A DNA stretch of 13,958 nucleotides from Deltaproteobacteria bacterium (GCA_024639205.1 JAHEIV010000023.1:1-13958), one strand, 5' to 3'. Positions 1 through 8,894 are shown, counted from the stretch's first letter. The notes: generated by a model not told the origin, from the letters alone. Made by a program: numbers and translations.

Positions 1-1
1 C

Positions 2-661
2 AAAGGCCAGGCCGATGATACCGCCGATGGAAAACACGCGCCACTTCCAGCTTTTCTGCTTGTCTTCGGTGGATTCGGCCAGCGCCATGGTCCCAAGCGC
101 ACCCACCGGGGCCATGGGAAAGGGCAGCTTTTCCACGTCCGATGTGAGTCGATACAGGGTGTAGCCCAGTCCGAAGTGATCGATGCGCTGGATCAGCTGT
201 GTTCCGAAAAGCAAAAGGATCGGTATGAGCCAGTCGCGATGGAAAAAGGTTCGCTCCACCAGGGATGTGGATTCCGACAGCGGCGCAATCCAGGTGGGGA
301 TGTATTCGGTCAGACCCAGCATTCTGGCCGCATCGGACTGCACCAGGTACTGGTTCCACAGCAAACCCTGAAACGGGGTGGCCATGGCCGCACCGGCCAT
401 GTAATAAAGAAGAAAAATTTCCTGCTGTTTGAGTTCGGTGTACGACCGCTTGGCAACCTCGGCAAACAAAATGATGGTCACCCAGCGGGCGGCCGGTCCA
501 ATACCCGTTCCGATCACCAGCTGCAGGTACATGCTGCCCGGCATCATCAGAAAGCCGATGAAAACCGCCCCGATGACCGTTTTCCAGTCGAAGCCCTCTT
601 CAAACTGCTCCGGCGGCTTCAGCAGGTCACGATACTCTTTGAGTTCCTTATCATCGTACAT
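2..661 (-). CDS. OPT-like oligopeptide/metal transporter family membrane protein, N-terminal part (runs off left edge)
   Basis: The first 220 residues of a polytopic membrane protein; the reading frame stays open to the left edge, so the C-terminal part is missing. The N-terminus is a charged cytoplasmic stretch (MYDDKELKEYRDLLKPP). It is followed by hydrophobic segments near residues 28-50, 56-70, 82-102 and 144-156. A motif near 170-190 (RLTSDVEKLPFPMAPVGALG) resembles the intracellular signature of OPT/YSL-like transporters, where a charged stretch precedes FP and small residues. I place it in that superfamily from memory of such sequences; substrate unknown. The ATG at 661 is chosen because the frame above it is closed by a TGA eight codons upstream; a GTG at 670 is the only alternative. 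No strong Shine-Dalgarno is seen. It lies 223 bases downstream of the DUF6785-like gene with a possible terminator between, so it may be a separate transcription unit that still belongs to the same cluster. Confidence 0.72.
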   Translation of the reverse strand, partial: MYDDKELKEYRDLLKPPEQFEEGFDWKTVIGAVFIGFLMMPGSMYLQLVIGTGIGPAARWVTIILFAEVAKRSYTELKQQEIFLLYYMAGAAMATPFQGLLWNQYLVQSDAARMLGLTEYIPTWIAPLSESTSLVERTFFHRDWLIPILLLFGTQLIQRIDHFGLGYTLYRLTSDVEKLPFPMAPVGALGTMALAESTEDKQKSWKWRVFSIGGIIGLAF

Positions 662-808
662 GATCGACACCGGACGACTTGGTCAAACGCTCAATCTTAG
701 TGTTGCGCTTCATTTCGAAATCGCTGCGACGGAACATCCGCAAGCCTCGCGTTTCAAATCGCGCGCCACGACCCGGGCGCATCTGACAAAGCCGCCTGTA
801 TTCTGAAA

Positions 809-838
809 AACACCGGGTTTCTATATGGGTACCCGGCA
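809..838 (-). terminator. Candidate weak intrinsic terminator after the DUF6785-like gene
   Basis: On the minus strand, about 45 bases past the stop of the 885-2942 gene, CCGGGT (831-836 on plus) pairs with ACCCGG (813-818), extendable by one G-U pair. The loop is 12 bases and a run of five U (806-810) follows directly. The stem is short, so termination may be partial. The remainder of the 662-884 spacer shows no convincing gene; a 75-codon minus-strand frame there has no recognisable content. Confidence 0.35.
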
Positions 839-884
839 GCGTTTCGAACCCATTAGTAGAAATGCCCGAATGGATCAAAAGCCG

Positions 885-2942
885 TTAACTGGGCAAAACC
901 AGGTAACTCGCATCGCTGAACAGCCCCACAATCGCCCACAGGCCGCCCATGAAAAAATCGCCGATAATCATTCCGATAAAGAAAAACCGAAGCTTTTTAA
1001 ACAGGATGACTCCGCCGTAGCGCATGCACATCACGTTGAAGAACCATCCGATAAAAAAGCTGAACCACAAAATCCGCATGGCCGAGCTGTAAGCGGTCAA
1101 ATAGCCGATGGGATGGATGGGCCACCAGAAAAATCGGTGATAACACCCCACCAGCGCAAGCATGATCACGGCACCGACGATCGAAAATACCAGGACCCAT
1201 TGCCCGCTGCGCAGGGGCGATTCGATCAGGTGCTGGATATTTTCGTACATGCTGACCGTTGTCCGCGTCGCCCAGTCCAGCTGCAGCTCCCGAACCCCGA
1301 ACTTGTAGCAAAGCGCCAGCATGGCAACAAACGATACGACTACCGCGGCAACGATGGTTAGAAAAATGCCTCCCAGAATCACTTTACGCGGGTCCATCCG
1401 GTGGGTAATTCGCCCGGCGTGCAGCAATGACGGCATCAGAGACTCGCGCAAATCTAAAAAAAGCACCTTTTGCATCACGGCTGCAAACAACAATCCCGCG
1501 CTGGTAAAAAACCGCGGACCGAAAATGAACAGCAGACCGTCAAGGGGGGCAGCCGTCAGGGTGAAATAGGCAATCCCACCCTGGCAAATGATCCGGCTGG
1601 CCACCAGCATGACAAAAAAGTAGGCGCACACAACTAAAAAAGATGCCAGCAGCGGCACCCCGAAATAGTAACACCAGGCCGTAATAAAAGCCGAGCCAAA
1701 GAAAAAACCCCAGAATGCCATGCGGAACGAAAACCATTCCCGTTCCGCTTCAGGCGTGCGTCCAAAGCGGAAGGCTTCCTGAACGACCTTGAGCAGATGC
1801 TGCCGTGCCAGCCAGAACAGGAAAATAAAAAAGACCAGATACGCTCCCACCACCTGGGTCTCTTCCGGCCTGGCGAGCACGGGTCCGAAGGTAATCCCCA
1901 GGGCCGCCGCCGGTACGTTGTATCCCAGGATTCCCAACAGTCCGAACAGCAGCGCCCCCGCAATGAAGAAAAGCCAGAAGGAAAGGGAGATCTGCTTGGA
2001 GGTGAGAAATGCAAAGCCGATAAACGCAGGATAGATAAGGATTTTGAGCTTGTAAAATCCCTCGAAAAGACCGTACTTGGGGAAATAGGATCCGGCCAGA
2101 ACCACGGTCGGAATCTGCGGTACAGCCGGGATGTAAAAATTGAGCCCGTTGACCAGGTGCAAAAGCACCGGAATCATGACACCGGCCACCAGAAAGCGGT
2201 TGGTAAGAAACTGCCCCAGCTGATTGCCGTCATAGGCTTCTTCCATCATCTGGGGAACCCGCAGGAGCGGAAAATTCATGCGCTCGTTTTGCATGGCCTG
2301 GCGATTGAGCAGGTTGATCATGCAAAGCATGACAAAATAGCAAACCAGGATGAAGATTCCCCAAGTCAACAGCGGTCCGATCCAGGCTTCCCAGGGAATG
2401 CTTTTGAGCACCTGCCACCAGCTCATTTGCCGCCCTCCGGCCACGCCGTCGTATATGGCCCTTACCGCTTCGGCGCTTTGAGGATACAGCACCTGGGGCA
2501 ACAGTGGCTGCAGGGTTTGCTCCCACCGGTTACCGGCCGTGGCGAAGTGAAACGGTGCGGTGAGGTTGATAAAAAAGGTTCTGGCCAGCCCGGTATAGGC
2601 GATCCCGGACGCCAACACCATAAGAATCCAGGCGGTCAGCAGCTCTTTGCCCGTCAACCAGCTCCGGCGGTTGAACACTTTTCGAACCAGCGCGGCAATA
2701 AGGGTGAGCCAAATCAGCACGTAAAACGGAGCCAGGGGAAAATGTCCGCCGCCCAGTGGGGTGGCACCGCGATACACGTTGTTAAAAGGAGTGACGGCAC
2801 AGATACCAACCGCCAGGGTAAAGCCGATCACCAGCGCACGCAGACGGATGGGGGTCTCCTGCCCGGCGCTTTGGTCCGGTGGGGGACTGTCCGGCTCAGT
2901 GCAGGTCGGGCCTGCCTGGGGTACTTCCGGCTGTTCAACCAT
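885..2942 (-). CDS. DUF6785/DUF6784-like polytopic membrane protein, possible OPT-superfamily transporter
   Basis: A 685-residue inner-membrane protein with about 12-14 hydrophobic segments (for example near residues 35-52, 70-86, 100-118, 190-212, 250-265, 300-315, 322-342, 363-380, 408-426, 430-448, 522-546, 582-602, 622-640 and 652-675). It begins with a proline-rich, probably cytoplasmic tail of about 30 residues. Two motifs recall the DUF6785/DUF6784 families as I remember them: QNERMNFPLLRVPQ near 218-231 and WWPIHPIGYLTA near 606-617. The first also resembles the ER.xFP signature of OPT-like proteins. No transport substrate is established for the family, so function is inferred only as transport or a membrane partner of the ABC system encoded just upstream. 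The ATG at 2942 lies 51 bases after the stop of the giant permease gene, consistent with co-transcription, but no clear Shine-Dalgarno precedes it. The stop is TAA at 885-887. Confidence 0.8.
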   Translation of the reverse strand: MVEQPEVPQAGPTCTEPDSPPPDQSAGQETPIRLRALVIGFTLAVGICAVTPFNNVYRGATPLGGGHFPLAPFYVLIWLTLIAALVRKVFNRRSWLTGKELLTAWILMVLASGIAYTGLARTFFINLTAPFHFATAGNRWEQTLQPLLPQVLYPQSAEAVRAIYDGVAGGRQMSWWQVLKSIPWEAWIGPLLTWGIFILVCYFVMLCMINLLNRQAMQNERMNFPLLRVPQMMEEAYDGNQLGQFLTNRFLVAGVMIPVLLHLVNGLNFYIPAVPQIPTVVLAGSYFPKYGLFEGFYKLKILIYPAFIGFAFLTSKQISLSFWLFFIAGALLFGLLGILGYNVPAAALGITFGPVLARPEETQVVGAYLVFFIFLFWLARQHLLKVVQEAFRFGRTPEAEREWFSFRMAFWGFFFGSAFITAWCYYFGVPLLASFLVVCAYFFVMLVASRIICQGGIAYFTLTAAPLDGLLFIFGPRFFTSAGLLFAAVMQKVLFLDLRESLMPSLLHAGRITHRMDPRKVILGGIFLTIVAAVVVSFVAMLALCYKFGVRELQLDWATRTTVSMYENIQHLIESPLRSGQWVLVFSIVGAVIMLALVGCYHRFFWWPIHPIGYLTAYSSAMRILWFSFFIGWFFNVMCMRYGGVILFKKLRFFFIGMIIGDFFMGGLWAIVGLFSDASYLVLPS

Positions 2943-2993
2943 TGGCAGTACGTTTAATAAAAAAGACGGTTGATGATGCAGTGAAAGTGAAAT

Positions 2994-5900
2994 CTACATT
3001 GCCACCGGCATCCCTTTTTCAGCGGCCGCCGCTGCCATCAGATTCTCGTAGCGCGCCTTCTCCTCCGGGTCCAGAGACCGCCAGACCAGGAGCTGTTTGC
3101 GCAGCTTGAGCAAAAATTCCTTATTGATCCGTCTCCACGCGTTGGCCTCTCCGGCCAGCCGCTCCATTCTTACGCGGATTTCCAGCGACCCGGAATCCCC
3201 GGGGGTCAAACAAAAGGCAATCAATGTTTTCTGCATGATTCCGAAATCAAACGGGGCCAGCCACACGTTCACCGTTATTTGCAGAAATTCCTCCGACTCG
3301 TTGTCGGCAGGCCGGCTTTTTTCCACTGCCGCAGCGGCTGCCGCAACCTGTTTGTCGGGCGGCACCTGACACTGGGACAGCCTGAAATTCAAGTCGCCGG
3401 CTGAAAACACCCCGTGGGAGATGTCCTGGTGACCTTCGAAGTATTCCAGCAGGTATCCCCCGATACTCAGGTGTTCCCGGTAGTTCATCAAAAACGGAAG
3501 GGTGACTGCCAGCTGGTTGCCCACCGCTTCCGGCAGCTTCCACGAGCGGTGAACATCCGGAATAGCTATGGCAGCCGCCACGCGGGAAGGATAGATGACA
3601 GAGATCAGCACCACCAGGATGACGAGCACCATCGCCGCCACTCCGGCCATGGAAGAGTAGTTTACGGTGATTCCGGCCCATAACGGGGTTTTGGCAAACA
3701 GGCCGGCAGTCACCTGGGCCAGCAGATACCCCAGCACCACGCTCAGCACGGCAAACGCCAGCGCTTCGGCGATAAATAGAAACGAGACGTGCGAAGGGGC
3801 CAGGCCAACCGACGTATAGATGCCGATTTCGCGTTTACGCTCATACACGCTGCCGATCATGGTGTTGAGAACGATAAACACCGAGATCACCAGAGGGATC
3901 ACCACATTGGGCACCCCGCTGTAACTCATGGTGTCGCTGGCATAGTAGACATAAACCCCGTCCGGTTCGCCGGAAAACAGCAGGAGTCCGAAACGATCCA
4001 CGAGATGTTCCGCCTGAGCGCGGTTGAAATCATCTGCCGCCGGTTTCAGGGCGACGGCTTTCAGTCGGCCACCCCAGGAAAGCAGGGTCTGATAGGGCAC
4101 GATGATGGTCAGATCCGCGGCAATGTGCTGGTAACGGCTCTGAAAGCTCTTGACATCCTCGCCGGACTCGAGTGCTTCCATCTCCGCATCGGTCATTTCC
4201 ATGGTAACTTCGCTGGGGAAGGTAACCGGCGTCAGGGGTTCTCCGTCCAGATCGGTTCGCTCCGCCAGTGCTTTGCCGGCAAACGTACCGACCACTCGAA
4301 ACGGCATCCCCCACAGCAATACAGACACTTGCTGCGGCTGTTGCAGATCGATCCCCAGCTCAAGCGCCATTCGTTCGGGCAGCAGGACGGCGTCGGTCTC
4401 GCGGGGTTGAAACCACCGGCCAGCGCTCAGAATGGCGTCCATGCCGGTCACCCGGCTTTCAGCCGCCGACAGTCCGACAACTCCCCGGGCCTCAGCGGTC
4501 TTTTCCTGCGTTCGGACCGGTATGCGCACCGAACGGGTGCGGTCCGGGTCTTCCAGCCAGACCCGCGGGGCCGCCACACTTCCGTCACCAAAATGATTGG
4601 TCAAGGTGTCAAGGGACTCGGATGGCAGGTCGCTCCAGTTGGTGTTTTTGAAAACATACCCCAGGTAGGGGGAGCGATCCTGGTATAACAACCGCGTGTG
4701 ATGCCGCATCGATTTCACAGCGGTGAAGCTCATTACCGTGAAAGTGAGAATGATCAGCGTGATGCAGGTGAGTGCGGTTCGAAGTCGCCTGCGCCTCAGA
4801 TTGCTGACACCAAGCAGAAAAGCAGCGACAAAGGCTTTCCAGCGTCCGATTTCAGCTGCCTTCATGTGGCGGGCGCGTCGCTGGAGCTTGGTCATTTCAT
4901 CTTCGAACCGAAAATAAATGATCAGGGTAACGATCAGCGACAGCCCCATGATAAAAAACGCCAGAATCACTACCGTGGGGCTGTAAGCGAGTTGAAAAGC
5001 CGGATGGACCCTGTAGATCACGGCGATCAACAGCAGCAAAATTCCGCAAAAAGCGAGGATGCGCTTATGGATATCGGCAAAGGAGAAAAGCAATCTTTCC
5101 ATGCAGAAAGCAAACGGCACGAAAAGGGCGATATAAAAAAGAACCCCGAACAGCACGTCTTTTTGGGTGCTCTCCACGTCATTGTAAACCCTGGCCGCCA
5201 GAGCCCAGGAGGCCGAGGCGGCTTTTGCAAAACGGTCGTAGTGTTTATCCGCCAGGGCCTGCTCGGCCTCCTTTAGGGCCGCGGTTCCTTCCTGCCGCAG
5301 CAAAGAAATGCGTTCATTGTATATGCCGTGTTTTTCGAGGTTACCGATGCGGGGACCGAGCAGCGCCCACATATCCCGTGCAATCTGATAATCGGTGCGA
5401 TGCAGATAGGGCGTTTCATCCACCAGGTAACCGATCCCCTGGGGATTTTCAGCTGAAGCGTTAAGCAGGATCAGCTTTTTCCGCAACACCGTATCGGACA
5501 GCGTCATTTTCCAGCGCATTCCCGGATCCAGATACAGGGACGCAATGATGGACGAACGGGTATCGATTCTGCTCCACCAGTAACGCTCCGGGGTGGCTTC
5601 CCGCCGTCCGTCGATGAGCTGGATCTTGGTCATGTAGCGAAAACCGCGGGGTTCCAGCAGGTTGAATATGGTGGAGTGCTTGCAGGCGAAGATGACCAGA
5701 TCCGTTTCAACGCTTTTGCGCTGAATCTTGAGCCGGTAGGCTGGTTTTCCGGTCTGGGGTTTGTCGATCGCCCAGACTACCTCCCCATTTAGCGGATCAA
5801 ACTTGTAGCCTTCGATGATGACCTTGTCGCGCATCAGCTTACTGGTGGCAACACCTTTCAGGTGAAACTTGCCCAGGGAGTCCACAACGCTGTAATACCG

Positions 5901-7988
5901 GCCGGGGCCCTGGAAGGCCATGATAACGGTTCCGGGGGCCGGCTGATCCGGGAAAAGTTCTCCGTGGCGCAGGAATCTGGCTCTGCCGGTCACCGCCGTG
6001 AACCCGTCCCGGGGAAACCGGTTGTCGTGCAAGCGCGGCGCCCTGGTCAGATGCGCCAGCATGTAGATCACCTGGGCCCCCTGGCGATGCGCAAAATCGA
6101 GATCCACGTTTCCGACCTCATCCGCCGGCGTTCCCCAGCGGGGCCGGGCATCATCCACCGTCACAAACGTAAAACCGATAAAGCCCGCCAGGGAGCTAAC
6201 CTCCCCACCCAGGGGCGGGCGATCCAGAAAATAACTTTCCCAGGTTCGCTTGCGGCTGGGACGCAGCGTATCCTTATAGAGCCACGGTTCCGGCAACTGA
6301 TCGGCCAGGTTTGCCGCTCCTTCAACGAGAACTTCGGCCAGGACAGCGTAGTTGGGCACCCGGTTTACCCGCTGCCGAAGTGTGTGAAGCCAGCCGTGGT
6401 TAAAAGCGCCGAACCCCGCTCCTCCGCTGGACAAATGCAACGAAACGACGGCTGCAACCTCCAGCGATCTGGCCACGCTGCGAAACTTTTTGGTGCTCTT
6501 GAAAACTTTCAGCTGTCGGCCGGTGTCCGCAATCACCTTTCGATGGTCCTCGATGGCCGGTGAGATGAGGTTGCTGAGCTCTTCTTTCTCTTCGGCTGTC
6601 AGCTCTTCCTGTGAAGTTCGCCAGCCGAGCCGTCTCAGAAGAACCCGACGGGTGGCCAGGTCCTGGATCAGTGCCTGGTCCTGCTGGCTTTTTGCCTGCA
6701 TGCGCAGGCGCATGAGCCGGCGGGATAGGATGTCGACTTCTGTTTTCAGTCGCCCGTCGACCGCCTCCAGCAGCAGGGCTCCCATTGGTTCGCCGTTGGG
6801 ATCCGTGCGTTTGGCAACGGTGGAAAGTCCGATTCCCTTTAACTCTTCCAGCAACGAAACCTGCCGCTGTGCCTGTTTTCTCGCCGATTTCAGTTCTCTT
6901 TCCAGATTACGCAGGTCCTTCGAGCGGGAGTGGATGCTCCAGATCATCTCCCGCATCCCTGCCAGCGTCTGGGTGTTGCCTCCGGTTGCCACCAGCAGCA
7001 CCGATCGCCCCGGTGGGCTGCGAACCAGGCTGCGTGCAAATGCCAGCAAGGTAGCGATGCTGACGGCCTGGTCGGCCCCCGGAGAAAGTCCGGGCACAAA
7101 GGCGCTGCTGTCGTAGAAGGCCTCCACGATTACCAGTTGTTCGGCCAACTCGGGATCAGCACCGGGAACCAGGCAGTAAATGTTTTCACCGATTGTCTCT
7201 TTCCAGGACACCTCGGATTCCAGAAGAATGCGCGGCGCTGCCAGCCCTTCCGGCAGCGTTTCAAAATCGCCGAAAACGAGCCGGGCTTGCGGCAGGGGAA
7301 TGCGAAACCGGGGAAAATGGATCGGTGTCAACTCGATTTTGTCTTCATACAGCGCTTTGGTCGTTTGGCCCCGATCGATGTAGATCACCGCCCTGGCGCC
7401 CAGCGAAGCGGCGTGCAGCCAGTTTTTCCCGGAATCGATTTCCATCAGGACAACGGAGCCTTCGATTTGCTTTCCGTTGAAATTCGTCAATTCGCCCTGA
7501 CCGATATACACCAGCGGCCCTTCGATTCCGTCCTGCAGGGTCTGCGGGGATATGGCATTCAGCAGCACCGGTCGGATCGGTATGGTAACACCGTTGTCGG
7601 GGATCGACAGGCGGCTGCCCTCGTGAACCATCACCGGTACGGAAAACATCTGGCTTCCCACCTGCTCAACGCCCAGCTTTTCGAACTGATCCCGGATATA
7701 GGCCGCAGCGGCAGTATTGCCGGTGGTTCCGGTACTGCGATCCTCAAAGGAAGCAAACGCGGTAATGTCCGCGGCGAATTGTTCAGATGCCGGCCCGGTA
7801 GTTTCGGCCAGTGCCGTTCCAAAGGCAGGGGCAACGGTGAGGCAGGCAGCCAGCCGTGCGAAGGCCCACAGCGCACCTCGGATGGAAATACGAGCCCGGC
7901 CCCATCTGTTGAAGGAAGGATAGCACGGAAATGTCTTCCCGAAAAAACGGTATGCTGCGGTGCCTCGGTTTGGTTTTGCGTCTGCCAC
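2994..7988 (-). CDS. Giant FtsX/MacB-type ABC permease with a degenerate M28-peptidase-like exported domain
   Basis: This 1664-residue protein is far longer than usual FtsX-family permeases (roughly 400-800). Layout: a hydrophobic signal or anchor at 38-61 ending in an AxA-like site (TALA/ETT); an M28-peptidase-like domain at about 65-350 and 505-650, with a PA-like insert near 150-210; a charged coiled-coil-like insertion at about 355-500 that splits the M28 fold; a possible beta domain at 663-760; a helical stretch to 940; three extra membrane helices at 943-961, 976-994 and 1004-1025; a basic cytoplasmic linker; the first FtsX helix at 1071-1092 after NLRRRRLRTALT; a MacB-like periplasmic domain at 1093-1357; three more FtsX helices with the loop YERKREIGIYTSVGLAPSH; and a 190-residue, probably cytoplasmic, C-terminal tail. 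The M28 ligands look lost: Phe291 for the HxD His, Asn338-Thr339 for Glu-Glu, Gly619 for the final His. It starts with GTG, five bases after the ATPase stop, with AAAGAG eight bases upstream. It is probably the main permease of that ATPase, transducing ATP hydrolysis to the periplasm; a peptidase function is unlikely. Confidence 0.88.
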   Translation of the reverse strand: MADAKPNRGTAAYRFFGKTFPCYPSFNRWGRARISIRGALWAFARLAACLTVAPAFGTALAETTGPASEQFAADITAFASFEDRSTGTTGNTAAAAYIRDQFEKLGVEQVGSQMFSVPVMVHEGSRLSIPDNGVTIPIRPVLLNAISPQTLQDGIEGPLVYIGQGELTNFNGKQIEGSVVLMEIDSGKNWLHAASLGARAVIYIDRGQTTKALYEDKIELTPIHFPRFRIPLPQARLVFGDFETLPEGLAAPRILLESEVSWKETIGENIYCLVPGADPELAEQLVIVEAFYDSSAFVPGLSPGADQAVSIATLLAFARSLVRSPPGRSVLLVATGGNTQTLAGMREMIWSIHSRSKDLRNLERELKSARKQAQRQVSLLEELKGIGLSTVAKRTDPNGEPMGALLLEAVDGRLKTEVDILSRRLMRLRMQAKSQQDQALIQDLATRRVLLRRLGWRTSQEELTAEEKEELSNLISPAIEDHRKVIADTGRQLKVFKSTKKFRSVARSLEVAAVVSLHLSSGGAGFGAFNHGWLHTLRQRVNRVPNYAVLAEVLVEGAANLADQLPEPWLYKDTLRPSRKRTWESYFLDRPPLGGEVSSLAGFIGFTFVTVDDARPRWGTPADEVGNVDLDFAHRQGAQVIYMLAHLTRAPRLHDNRFPRDGFTAVTGRARFLRHGELFPDQPAPGTVIMAFQGPGRYYSVVDSLGKFHLKGVATSKLMRDKVIIEGYKFDPLNGEVVWAIDKPQTGKPAYRLKIQRKSVETDLVIFACKHSTIFNLLEPRGFRYMTKIQLIDGRREATPERYWWSRIDTRSSIIASLYLDPGMRWKMTLSDTVLRKKLILLNASAENPQGIGYLVDETPYLHRTDYQIARDMWALLGPRIGNLEKHGIYNERISLLRQEGTAALKEAEQALADKHYDRFAKAASASWALAARVYNDVESTQKDVLFGVLFYIALFVPFAFCMERLLFSFADIHKRILAFCGILLLLIAVIYRVHPAFQLAYSPTVVILAFFIMGLSLIVTLIIYFRFEDEMTKLQRRARHMKAAEIGRWKAFVAAFLLGVSNLRRRRLRTALTCITLIILTFTVMSFTAVKSMRHHTRLLYQDRSPYLGYVFKNTNWSDLPSESLDTLTNHFGDGSVAAPRVWLEDPDRTRSVRIPVRTQEKTAEARGVVGLSAAESRVTGMDAILSAGRWFQPRETDAVLLPERMALELGIDLQQPQQVSVLLWGMPFRVVGTFAGKALAERTDLDGEPLTPVTFPSEVTMEMTDAEMEALESGEDVKSFQSRYQHIAADLTIIVPYQTLLSWGGRLKAVALKPAADDFNRAQAEHLVDRFGLLLFSGEPDGVYVYYASDTMSYSGVPNVVIPLVISVFIVLNTMIGSVYERKREIGIYTSVGLAPSHVSFLFIAEALAFAVLSVVLGYLLAQVTAGLFAKTPLWAGITVNYSSMAGVAAMVLVILVVLISVIYPSRVAAAIAIPDVHRSWKLPEAVGNQLAVTLPFLMNYREHLSIGGYLLEYFEGHQDISHGVFSAGDLNFRLSQCQVPPDKQVAAAAAAVEKSRPADNESEEFLQITVNVWLAPFDFGIMQKTLIAFCLTPGDSGSLEIRVRMERLAGEANAWRRINKEFLLKLRKQLLVWRSLDPEEKARYENLMAAAAAEKGMPVAM

Positions 7989-7993
7989 GCTGT

Positions 7994-8737
7994 TTACTCT
8001 TTCAGGTCGATTGTCCCGATAGAAATCGAGAGTTCATCGCGGTCTTCGATCTTGTCGATTCGCCCGTCCCGAATCCAAACCACCTGGTCGGAAACGTTCA
8101 GCATCTTGATATCGTGGGTAGCGGAGATGATCGTCACCTGCCTTTCCCGGCTCAGTGTTTTCAGCAGGTTGATGATCTCCTCCCCTGTAGTCAAATCGAG
8201 GTTGCCGGTGGGTTCGTCCGCCAGTATGATTGCCGGGTCGTTGGCCAGCGCCCGGGCAACGGCAACTCTCTGCTGCTGCCCGCCGGACAGCTCCGAGGGT
8301 TTGTGCTGGTGGCGATCCTGCAGCCCGACCAGCTTGAGCAGCTCCAGGCCTTTTTGGGTCGAATCGTCAGCGCTCACACCCGCAAAGGTCATCGGCAACG
8401 TCACATTCTCCAGGGCGGTCATCACCTGAATCAGATTAAACGTTTGAAAGATGTACCCGATCTTACGACAGCGCAGCCATGCCAGCTCAAATGCATCCAG
8501 CTGGGCGATGTCGACTTCGTCGATGAACACTCTGCCGGTTGTCGGTTTATCCAGCCCACCGATCATGTTAAACAGCGTGCTTTTGCCGGATCCCGACGGC
8601 CCCATGATCGACAGGTAGTTGCCAACCGAAATTTCCAGGTCGATTCCTTTCAGGGCCTGAACTTCGAGCTTGCCGAGCTGAAACGTCTTGGTGACGTCGG
8701 AAACCCGAACGATGTTATGGCTGGAATTCTGGTTCAT
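7994..8737 (-). CDS. ABC transporter ATP-binding protein, LolD/MacB type
   Basis: A 247-residue cytoplasmic ATPase with every expected motif: Walker A GPSGSGKST at 46-54, Q-loop Gln98 (YIFQTFNL), signature LSGGQQQR at 150-157, Walker B IILADEP at 170-176 with catalytic Glu175, D-loop NLD at 179-181, and switch His208 (ATHD). Length and sequence style match the LolD/MacB/FtsE class that powers FtsX-type permeases, which act as mechanical devices (lipoprotein release, tripartite efflux, peptidase activation) rather than ordinary channels. It is flanked by two FtsX-type permeases in the same direction: the giant one starts five bases after its TAA, the small one ends 217 bases before its ATG. 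It most likely energises a heterodimer of the two (inference). The ATG at 8737 is preceded by a purine-rich GAGAGAAAAAG stretch that can serve as ribosome binding site. Confidence 0.95.
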   Translation of the reverse strand: MNQNSSHNIVRVSDVTKTFQLGKLEVQALKGIDLEISVGNYLSIMGPSGSGKSTLFNMIGGLDKPTTGRVFIDEVDIAQLDAFELAWLRCRKIGYIFQTFNLIQVMTALENVTLPMTFAGVSADDSTQKGLELLKLVGLQDRHQHKPSELSGGQQQRVAVARALANDPAIILADEPTGNLDLTTGEEIINLLKTLSRERQVTIISATHDIKMLNVSDQVVWIRDGRIDKIEDRDELSISIGTIDLKE

Positions 8738-8872
8738 CGCTTTTTCTCTCTGGTAACCAATGGTTCAAGCTGTCAGCACGGTCAACGGACAACCGCCCCA
8801 TGATTCGGGCTGCGGCAACCGTGAAGCCGGCGGAAACAGTTCAATAAAAACTCACGCACTTCAGTTTCGGGT

Positions 8873-8894
8873 GACGGGTTCTCTTTTTCCCGTC
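8873..8894. repeat. Inverted repeat in the spacer before the ABC ATPase gene
   Basis: GACGGG (8873-8878) and CCCGTC (8889-8894) form a perfect 6-base-pair stem with a 10-base pyrimidine-rich loop, in the 217-base gap between the small permease stop and the ATPase start. No T-run follows on the minus strand, so it is not a standard terminator. It could be an mRNA hairpin that tunes expression between the two genes; nothing else in the gap is recognisable. Confidence 0.4.

Noticed and set aside
651..878. 75-codon minus-strand frame between the two OPT-like genes
   Set aside because: It overlaps the start of the OPT-like gene in another frame, has an arginine-rich random composition, and shows no recognisable motif.
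1797..2957. Long plus-strand frame of 386 codons opposite the DUF6785-like gene
   Set aside because: Antisense shadow: rich in Gln, His, Arg and Gly with no hydrophobic core or motif, while the minus strand encodes a clear membrane protein over the same bases. Similar long plus-strand frames at 6930-8429 and 10334-11332 were rejected for the same reason.
6039..7796. An active M28 zinc aminopeptidase
   Set aside because: The domain plan fits, but the His, Glu-Glu and final His positions are Phe, Asn-Thr and Gly. Activity is not supported.
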